The notes beneath the pieces were generated by a model, which was not told where the DNA came from, did no database searches, and was given only the letters and a program-made list of their open reading frames with translations. From an uncultured Phycisphaerales bacterium (GTDB taxonomy: Bacteria; Planctomycetota; Phycisphaerae; Phycisphaerales; UBA1924), in NCBI GenBank assembly GCA_937995595.1, contig CALKJW010000009.1:1-64000 (forward strand): 64,000 nt of DNA, given 5' to 3'. The stretch's first letter is position 1, and the number at the start of each line of letters is the position of its first letter. The translations under genes were made by a program, and so were the position numbers. Positions 57,081-64,000 of this stretch are shown here, one piece after another.

Positions 57081-57920
57081 ATGACGACCATCGCGACGTT
57101 GAAGGAACGGTACGCCGAAGTCCGCGAGCGCATCGCACGGGCCGCTTCGCGCGCCGGCACCGATGCCGACCGCGTGCTGCTCGTCGCCGTCACCAAGCAC
57201 GCCGAGCCCGACCAGATCCGCGAACTCATCCGCCTGGGCCACACCGACTTTGGCGAGAACCGCGTGCAGCAGCTCGTGCAGCGGGCCGCGATCATCGACG
57301 AATGGCTGCAGCGCCACCGCACCACGCCCGGCGTGATCCCGCCGTCGAGCCGCGACGCGCCCGCGCAGGGCTCCGAGGGCGAGTGGCAGAGCCCGGCGAT
57401 GCCCGGCACGGTCCGCTGGCACATGATCGGCCACCTGCAGCGCAACAAGGCCCGCAAGGCGGTCGAGGTCTGCCGGCTCATCCACACCGTCGATTCGCTG
57501 CGCCTGGCCGAGGAGCTGCAGATCATCGGCGCGCGTCGCGACAAGCCCATCGACGTGCTCGTGCAGGTGAACTGCTCGGGCGAGCGGCAGAAGTCCGGGT
57601 GCGCCATCGCCGCGGCCCCGCACCTGGTCGCCGAGATCGAGACCATGGTCCAACTCCGCGTCCGCGGGCTGATGACCATGGCGCCGCTGTCGAGCAACCC
57701 CGAGGCCTCGCGCCCCACCTTCGCCCGCTGCCGCGAACTGTTCGACGAGATCCGCGAATCGGGCGAGGTCCCGCCGACGTTCAACATCCTGTCGATGGGG
57801 ATGTCGGGCGATTTCGAGGTCGCGATCCAGGAAGGCGCGAACATGGTGCGGGTCGGCACCGCGCTGTTCGGCGAGCCGCGCGCCGGCGCTGAGACCGATG
57901 ACGAGGCCGACGAGGACTGA
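57081..57920 (+). CDS. YggS-family PLP homeostasis protein
   Basis: A 279-residue alanine-racemase-like TIM-barrel protein that binds PLP and balances cellular vitamin B6. The PLP Lys39 is in LLVAVTKHA. GENRVQQLV, WHMIGHLQRNK, VNCSGERQKSGC and MGMSGDFEVAIQEGANMVRVG are diagnostic. About 35 extra residues (a Pro/Ser-rich loop) sit between the VQQLVQRAA helix and WHMIGHLQ. ATG 57081 has AGGAGG 10 bases upstream. Confidence 0.92.
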   Translation: MTTIATLKERYAEVRERIARAASRAGTDADRVLLVAVTKHAEPDQIRELIRLGHTDFGENRVQQLVQRAAIIDEWLQRHRTTPGVIPPSSRDAPAQGSEGEWQSPAMPGTVRWHMIGHLQRNKARKAVEVCRLIHTVDSLRLAEELQIIGARRDKPIDVLVQVNCSGERQKSGCAIAAAPHLVAEIETMVQLRVRGLMTMAPLSSNPEASRPTFARCRELFDEIRESGEVPPTFNILSMGMSGDFEVAIQEGANMVRVGTALFGEPRAGAETDDEADED

Positions 57921-57923
57921 CGG

Positions 57924-59474
57924 TCACCGCCGGCCGCTGGTCGTGTCCTGCACTTCGAGCCGCCGGATCTCGGCGACGAGCGCGACCAGGTCCGCGCCGT
58001 CGGTGACGCCGTCGGCGTTCACGTCCGTCGGCGAGGCGAGCCAGGCGTAGGCGTCCTCCGTGTCCACCACGCCGTCGTCGTTGACGTCGTAGTCGAAGGG
58101 CGTGATCACGTTGCCCAGCAGCGTGACGACGATCGTCGGCGACTCGGGGTCGTCGCTGGTCACCGTGAGCGTGCCGGACTTGGGCCCCAGCGTCGCGGTG
58201 AGCATCCCGATCTGGTGGACGTTGCCGACCGCGCCGGGGTCGGCCGGCTCGTTGAACGTTCCGGCGGGCGCGGTGAATCCCGCGCTGGGCGAGAGCGTGT
58301 ACGTGAGCGCGTCGATCCCCGCGCCGGTGCCGTCCTTGCTCCACAGCGCGACGTTGGCGACGTTGGTGACGGTCAGCGGCAGGTGCACGGTCGCGCCCTG
58401 GAAGACGGTCCCGAAGTCGATCGTCAGCGTGCTGACCGAGGCCCGCGCGGGGACCTGCAGGTCGAGGAACACGGGCAGGTGCGGCGCGGTGCTCGTGCCC
58501 GCGAAGTGGTCGATCAGCGCCTGCGCGATCACCGGCCCGACCATCGTGTTGTTCGCGACGCGGATCGACTGGTTGAACGAGAACCCGTCGTTGCCCCAGC
58601 AGCGGTAACTGTGCACCGGGTCGTTCCACACGCCGCCGTACGGCACGCTGCGGTCGCCGATGTACGCCAGGCCCTGCCCCTGCGAGATCGCGTCGGACAC
58701 GAGCAGGAAGTCGAACCGGTCGTCCATCCCGCCCCACGCCGACGTCGGCGACTGCGTGTGCACGACGGCGAACGACGAGTTGCCGTTCCACGCGCCCGCG
58801 CGGTTGATGGGGTCGAACAACCGCCCGCCCTCCGAACTCCCCGGCCCGGTCAGCGTGCCCCACGCCGCCTCGGAACTCGTGTACAGGTTCAGGTCGCCGC
58901 CGAAGATGAACCGCGAGCCGGCGGGCAGCGCGTCGAGGTGCGCGCGGACCAGCAGCGCCTCTTCGGCGCGCCGGTCGCGGTCGGTCGTCGTGTTCCCCGC
59001 CTTCAGGTGCGCGCTGAGCAGGTAGAACGACGCCGCGCCCGACGAGTACGTCACCGGGCGCAGGTGGTACCGCATCACGTGCCGCGTCGAGACCGTCGAA
59101 CTCGCCGAGACCGCGACCGCCGTCCCCAGCAGCGCGAGTCTCGAGGTGCGGTAGAAGCACGCGCTGTCCGTGTCCGGGCCGTTGACGAAGGTCGCGTAGG
59201 CGTAGTCGCCGGGGCTGCCCGGCGCACTGTTCATCAGGTTCGTGAACGTGATCGTCGCCGCCTCGCTGGTGATCTCCTGCACGATCAGCACGTCGGGCGC
59301 GAACGAGCGGCCCTCGAACACGCCGAAGATCGACGTCTGGAAAGCCGCGGAACGCGCCGGGTTGCCGTTGTACTCCGTCAGGTTCCAGCACCCGACGCGG
59401 ATCTGCGCCGACGCGCACGCGGCCACGCCCGCCACCACCGCCGCGCCCGCAACCATCGTTCGACGAACCCGCAT
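57924..59474 (-). CDS. Secreted endonuclease/exonuclease/phosphatase-family protein with dockerin-like tail
   Basis: A 516-residue exported protein. After a signal peptide (residues 1-24, ending in ACASA), residues 26-315 form an EEP nuclease/phosphatase domain (VGCWNLTEYNG, LIVQEITS, LSAHLKAG, FIFGGDLN, DRFDFLLVSD). 330-445 is a beta-sandwich resembling ASPM-SPD2-Hydin/choice-of-anchor domains (TIDFGTVFQGATVHLPLTVT). The tail DYDVNDDGVVDTEDAYAWL...DVNADGVTDGADLVAL is a two-loop dockerin-like calcium motif. AAGGAG precedes ATG 59474. It may degrade extracellular DNA or phosphate esters. Confidence 0.82.
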   Translation of the reverse strand: MRVRRTMVAGAAVVAGVAACASAQIRVGCWNLTEYNGNPARSAAFQTSIFGVFEGRSFAPDVLIVQEITSEAATITFTNLMNSAPGSPGDYAYATFVNGPDTDSACFYRTSRLALLGTAVAVSASSTVSTRHVMRYHLRPVTYSSGAASFYLLSAHLKAGNTTTDRDRRAEEALLVRAHLDALPAGSRFIFGGDLNLYTSSEAAWGTLTGPGSSEGGRLFDPINRAGAWNGNSSFAVVHTQSPTSAWGGMDDRFDFLLVSDAISQGQGLAYIGDRSVPYGGVWNDPVHSYRCWGNDGFSFNQSIRVANNTMVGPVIAQALIDHFAGTSTAPHLPVFLDLQVPARASVSTLTIDFGTVFQGATVHLPLTVTNVANVALWSKDGTGAGIDALTYTLSPSAGFTAPAGTFNEPADPGAVGNVHQIGMLTATLGPKSGTLTVTSDDPESPTIVVTLLGNVITPFDYDVNDDGVVDTEDAYAWLASPTDVNADGVTDGADLVALVAEIRRLEVQDTTSGRR

Positions 59475-59743
59475 CGACGCTCCTTGTCCCCCCGCGCCCG
59501 CGACACCGGCGGCAACCATTTATGCCCGCCCGCGGCGCATCTGCCACCGTGCGGCCGGGCCTTGGCCCAAGTTTGCACGCACTTCCGCCGTTTGCAACCT
59601 GTTCAGCCCGAGAATCCGGCCGGCGCGGGCGTGCCGCGGCGTTTGATCGCGGAGCATGCCGGCGCGGCTTCCTATCCTCACAACCCACACCCGCACGCAC
59701 CCGCGCGGCGGCACGACCGCCGGGCAGCCGCACGAGAATCACC

Positions 59744-60964
<1,221 letters not shown>

Positions 60965-60982
60965 TCGTCACGGGCCGCGCGC

Positions 60983-61747
60983 TCACGCCATCTCCGGCGG
61001 CATCGGCCGGAGGCCGAACCGCTCGCGGATGAACCACCGCCCGAGGTAGATCAGGGGCGTGAGCGCGACCGCGATCACGAACTTGAGGACGTAGCCCGTC
61101 AGCGCGGTCGCGGCGACGAAGCGCACGTCCGCCGCCTCGCCGCCGGTCAGTTCCTGCAGCACGATGAAGAACATGAACGTGACGACGAACGAGTCGAACA
61201 ACTGCGACACGACGGTCGAGCCCGTGGCCCGCAGCCAGACCATCCTGCCGCGGGTCAGCCGCTTGAACAGGCCGAACAGGTAGATGTCCAGCAGCGAGCC
61301 GCACAGGAACGCGACGATCGACGCGATGTACATGAGCGCGGACGCCCCGAAGATCACCTCGAACGACCGCGCGTCGGCCGTGCCGGGGATGCCCTCCCTG
61401 ATCGGCATGAACCGGCCGATGTAGATGAGCACGAACGCCAGCGCGCCCATCGCGAAGGCGACGTACGTTACCCGGCGCGCGGCCTTCTTGCCGTAGTACT
61501 CGTTCAACAGGTCCGTCAGCAGGAACGTGATCGGGAACGGCAGCATGCCGACGGTGTGCTCGACGGGCAGGCTGCCGCCGAAGAGTTCGAACCGGAACAA
61601 CTTCACGCCCAGGATGTTGGCCAGCAGCAGGCTCGTCACAAAGACCGCGCTCATCCACAGGTACAGGCGCGTGCGAACGTCGGGCGTGAAGGGATCGCCC
61701 CACTCCTTTCCCTTCGCACTGGCGGCAATGTCCGGTCGGTCGTGCAT
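60983..61747 (-). CDS. Queuosine-precursor transporter (YhhQ/VUT family)
   Basis: A 254-residue membrane protein with about six to seven segments of the PF02592-type family. Family blocks are FPITFLLTDLLNEYYGKKAARR, CGSLLDIYLFGLFKR and GSTVVSQLFDSFVVTF. Characterised members import queuosine precursors (preQ0/preQ1) for tRNA modification. The loops here are somewhat longer than average. It converges on argG. Confidence 0.85.
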   Translation of the reverse strand: MHDRPDIAASAKGKEWGDPFTPDVRTRLYLWMSAVFVTSLLLANILGVKLFRFELFGGSLPVEHTVGMLPFPITFLLTDLLNEYYGKKAARRVTYVAFAMGALAFVLIYIGRFMPIREGIPGTADARSFEVIFGASALMYIASIVAFLCGSLLDIYLFGLFKRLTRGRMVWLRATGSTVVSQLFDSFVVTFMFFIVLQELTGGEAADVRFVAATALTGYVLKFVIAVALTPLIYLGRWFIRERFGLRPMPPEMA

Positions 61748-61846
61748 GGTCCTTCGGTCTCGGCGAGGTGTTCGCCGAGGGGAGCATACCCGATGCGGCC
61801 CGCGTGGTGACCGGACGCGACCGGCGGGCCGCTATGCTGCGCCCGC

Positions 61847-64000
61847 ATGTGCGGCATCGGCGGCATCATGAGGGTGACACCCGCGGGCGAGGCCGCCGCG
61901 GCGGCGTTGGCCGTGCCGCCGCGGGAAGCCATCCCAGAGCACTGGCTCGACGTGATTGATGAGTCGATCCGCCACCGCGGGCCGGATGGTCAGGGGCGCT
62001 TCCGCGACCGCGTGGTGCGGGCCGATGGGTCGGTCGTCGATGTCGCGCTGGTGCACCGACGGCTGAGCATCATCGACCACGCCGGCGGCGCGCAGCCGAT
62101 GGTGTCTGTCTTGGGCACATCGCCGCCCCGTGGCGCACCTGTCCGCTCGCCCGCGCGCGGCGCCATGCCCCCACTGCTCTTCCATGGCAAGCCCAACGCG
62201 CCGGTGGTGTATCACGAACTGCGCGGCACGGGCATCTTGCCCGTGGGTTCTGCAAGTGGCACGGGCGTCCCGCCCGTGGGTTCATCGGGTAGCACGGGCA
62301 TCTTGCCCGTGCATTCACCCGGGCATGGGCAGGATGCCCATGCTGCAGATCTGCTCGCCGTGGTCTTCAACGGCTGCATCTACAACCACCGCGAGCTGCG
62401 TCGGGAGTTGCTCGCGGCGGGGCACGAGTTCGCCACCGACCACAGCGACACGGAGGTGCTGCTGCACGGCTGGCGCGAGTGGGGCGAATCGCTGTTCGAG
62501 AGACTCGATGGGATGTTCGCGTTGGCGATCTGGGATCGGGCGGCTGCGTCCCTCGCACTCGCCCGGGATTCGTTCGGGGAAAAGCCGCTGTACTTTGCGC
62601 GCGGGCACGACCAGTCCGTTCGCGACCTGTCCCTGACTTTCTCGTCGTCGGCCACCGCGCTGGCGCGGATGGCGATGCACCCGGCGGTTCCCGCGCAGCA
62701 TCAACGCGTGACCGACGGCCTTCACGAGTGGATCAGGTTCGGCTTTGCCGCGTCGCCGCCGAGCGGGTATTTCAGAGGCCTCATCGCAAGCGGCGTGTTG
62801 ATCGAGGACAGCGAGGGCAGCCGGATCTCCAGGCACGGACCGGTGTTCCGCGGTGCCACGCCGCCCGCGCGGACGAACATCCTCGACGCCGCGACCGCAG
62901 AAGAAGCGCTCGGAGACGCGGTACGGGCAAGGTGCGAGGCGGATGTCCCGCTGGGCTGCTTTCTCTCGGGAGGGATCGATTCGTCGCTGGTTGCGCTCCT
63001 TGCGCGCCGGGCGCTCGGCAACCTCAGGACGTTCTGCGTCCGCATGCCGCGTGGCGTCGACGACGAGTCGGCCATCGCCGCGGAGGTCGCGTCGATCATC
63101 GGGACCGACCATACGACGCTGGACTGCCGCGCCGACCCCGCGGCGGACCTGCAACGACTGATTGCACAACTGGGGCTGCCCTTCGGCGACAGTTCGCTCC
63201 TGCCGTCGCACTGGGTCAGCGCCGCCGCGCGGCAGCACGCCGCTGTCGCCCTCGCCGGAGACGGAGGAGACGAGATGTTCCTCGGCTACGAGCGCTACCG
63301 GGCGGCCGGCATGCTGGCCCGCCATCGTCGCCTGCTGGCGATGATGGAGCCCCTGCTCCGCTCCGCGCAGGGCGCACACCGTCGATCGACGATCGCACGC
63401 GCTGCGAGGATCAGCGCGGCGGCGCGAGGGCTCGGCTACACCGACCTGGTCTCCATCTTCCCATCGAGCGACCTGCGTCGGCTCGTTCCTGCTGCGATCA
63501 ACCTCGGCGTGCACGACGACCGCTGGGTGGGAGCTGATCGAGCGGTGCTCTGGGATCTGCAGTGCTACCTGCCCGACGACCTGATGCGCAAGGCCGATAC
63601 CGCATCGATGGCCGTCGCGCTCGAGGTGCGCTCGCCGTTCCTGAGCAACGATATCGCCGCGATGTGCCTTTCCGCCTCGCTCGACTCCCTCATGCCCCGC
63701 GGCCGGCGCAAGGGCCTGTTGCGGCAGGTCGCGCGCAAGCATTTCCCGGCCAGGATTGTCGATCGGCCCAAGCAGGGCTTTGCGATCCCCATCGGCGAGT
63801 GGTTCCGCAGCGACTACGGCGGCATGAGGCAGTTGCTCATGGATCACCTCGAAAGCGCGGAGCCGTGGGGCCCGCCGCGGCTGGGGATCGAGTTGAACAT
63901 GAAGTTCGTCCGTCAGATGGTGGACGAGCACATGAACCAGCGGCGCGACCACTCGCAGCGGCTGTACATGCTGCTGGTGCTGAGCATCTGGGCAAAGTGG
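61847..64000 (+). CDS. asnB: Asparagine synthase (glutamine-hydrolysing), 3' end outside the window
   Basis: 718 residues are present and the frame is still open at the window edge. Cys2 (MCGIGG) is the glutaminase nucleophile, with RHRGPDGQG and VFNGCIYNHRE in that domain. The synthetase domain has the ATP loop FLSGGIDSS (about residue 372), ALAGDGGDEMFLGY and a C-terminal RPKQGFAIPIGEWF. Residues about 90-165 are foreign to the family: an in-frame insert containing GTGILPV repeats sits inside the glutaminase domain. It makes asparagine from aspartate and glutamine. Confidence 0.9.
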   Translation, partial: MCGIGGIMRVTPAGEAAAAALAVPPREAIPEHWLDVIDESIRHRGPDGQGRFRDRVVRADGSVVDVALVHRRLSIIDHAGGAQPMVSVLGTSPPRGAPVRSPARGAMPPLLFHGKPNAPVVYHELRGTGILPVGSASGTGVPPVGSSGSTGILPVHSPGHGQDAHAADLLAVVFNGCIYNHRELRRELLAAGHEFATDHSDTEVLLHGWREWGESLFERLDGMFALAIWDRAAASLALARDSFGEKPLYFARGHDQSVRDLSLTFSSSATALARMAMHPAVPAQHQRVTDGLHEWIRFGFAASPPSGYFRGLIASGVLIEDSEGSRISRHGPVFRGATPPARTNILDAATAEEALGDAVRARCEADVPLGCFLSGGIDSSLVALLARRALGNLRTFCVRMPRGVDDESAIAAEVASIIGTDHTTLDCRADPAADLQRLIAQLGLPFGDSSLLPSHWVSAAARQHAAVALAGDGGDEMFLGYERYRAAGMLARHRRLLAMMEPLLRSAQGAHRRSTIARAARISAAARGLGYTDLVSIFPSSDLRRLVPAAINLGVHDDRWVGADRAVLWDLQCYLPDDLMRKADTASMAVALEVRSPFLSNDIAAMCLSASLDSLMPRGRRKGLLRQVARKHFPARIVDRPKQGFAIPIGEWFRSDYGGMRQLLMDHLESAEPWGPPRLGIELNMKFVRQMVDEHMNQRRDHSQRLYMLLVLSIWAKW
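62223..62346. repeat. GTGILPV/GQDAHA-type repeat array inside asnB
   Basis: Three copies of a 20-base core like GGCACGGGCATCTTGCCCGT start near 62223, 62256 and 62291, about 33 bp apart. They are followed by an inverted unit, GGGCATGGGCAGGATGCCCA (62321-62340). Each core is a palindrome (GCACGGGC/GCCCGTGC type). Read in the asnB frame, they give GTGILPV, GTGVPPV, GTGILPV and GHGQDAHA. This repeat family is, from memory, widespread in planctomycete genomes, usually between genes. Confidence 0.8.

Overview
The window is about 70% GC and reads as a chromosomal segment of a planctomycete, most likely class Phycisphaerae (Phycisphaerales-like). The reasons are secreted proteins ending in a short 'GC-type' dockerin-like tail (Phe-Leu...Trp/Phe-Phe-Ala-Gly-Cys-Pro), a PEP-CTERM-like tail ending in an Arg cluster, an EF-P with the PGN tip, two side-by-side membrane pyrophosphatases, the futalosine menaquinone enzyme MqnC, HpnH, LpxA, and the GTGILPV/GQDAHA repeat family that I associate with planctomycete genomes. 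No tRNA, rRNA or CRISPR array was seen. Species cannot be named from the sequence.

Layout. 1-0.5 kb: tail of an IS630-family transposase and a three-hairpin dispersed repeat. 0.5-11.6 kb: thiolase, CPBP protease, MmgE/PrpD protein, a class III-like sirtuin, two tandem membrane pyrophosphatases (one with a K+-dependent signature, one K+-independent), and rpsU. 11.9-18.8 kb: a DUF3568-like lipoprotein, citrate synthase, rhomboid protease, trpF-aroK (4-bp overlap), EF-P, a lipoprotein and mqnC. 19.0-19.6 kb: a hicB/hicA pair whose toxin is frameshifted. 20.9-25.2 kb: a tight minus-strand run of five genes. It starts with a membrane protein ending in a prokaryotic YEATS-like domain, continues with two probable lipoproteins and a 66-residue protein, and ends with an LCAT-like alpha/beta hydrolase. 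Upstream lies an array of four 16-bp palindromes repeated at exactly 31 bp. This is the best candidate for an undescribed system in the window.

25.5-35.7 kb: lipB, an FAH-family hydrolase, a pilin-like secreted protein, lpxA, a PEP-CTERM-like protein, a two-gene ABC exporter, smpB, a 390-residue protein with no Lys, Arg, Asp or Glu in its first 375 residues, and an atpC with no other ATP synthase gene beside it. 35.9-43.8 kb: two divergent dockerin-tailed surface/secreted proteins, one of about 1,770 residues (beta-helix plus Ig-like repeats). 43.9-50.3 kb: a DUF4286-like protein, an esterase, a TlpA-like protein, hpnH, and an ECF sigma factor overlapping a membrane protein with a pseudopilin-like C-terminus. 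50.4-53.2 kb: three tandem Hsp20 genes divergent from a DnaJ/CbpA-like gene, with palindromes in between. 53.3-64 kb: a zinc peptidase, gpmI, a parD/parE pair whose toxin carries an amber codon, a peroxiredoxin, a YggS-family protein, a secreted EEP nuclease, argG, a queuosine-precursor transporter, and an asparagine synthase. The asparagine synthase is interrupted in frame by the GTGILPV repeats and runs off the end.

Most genes are single housekeeping or secreted-protein genes in alternating orientation. The clear multi-gene units are trpF-aroK, the ABC pair, the sigma/membrane-protein pair, the Hsp20 set, the two toxin-antitoxin remnants and the five-gene YEATS-like/lipase cluster. Both toxin-antitoxin loci keep an intact antitoxin frame and a broken toxin frame.
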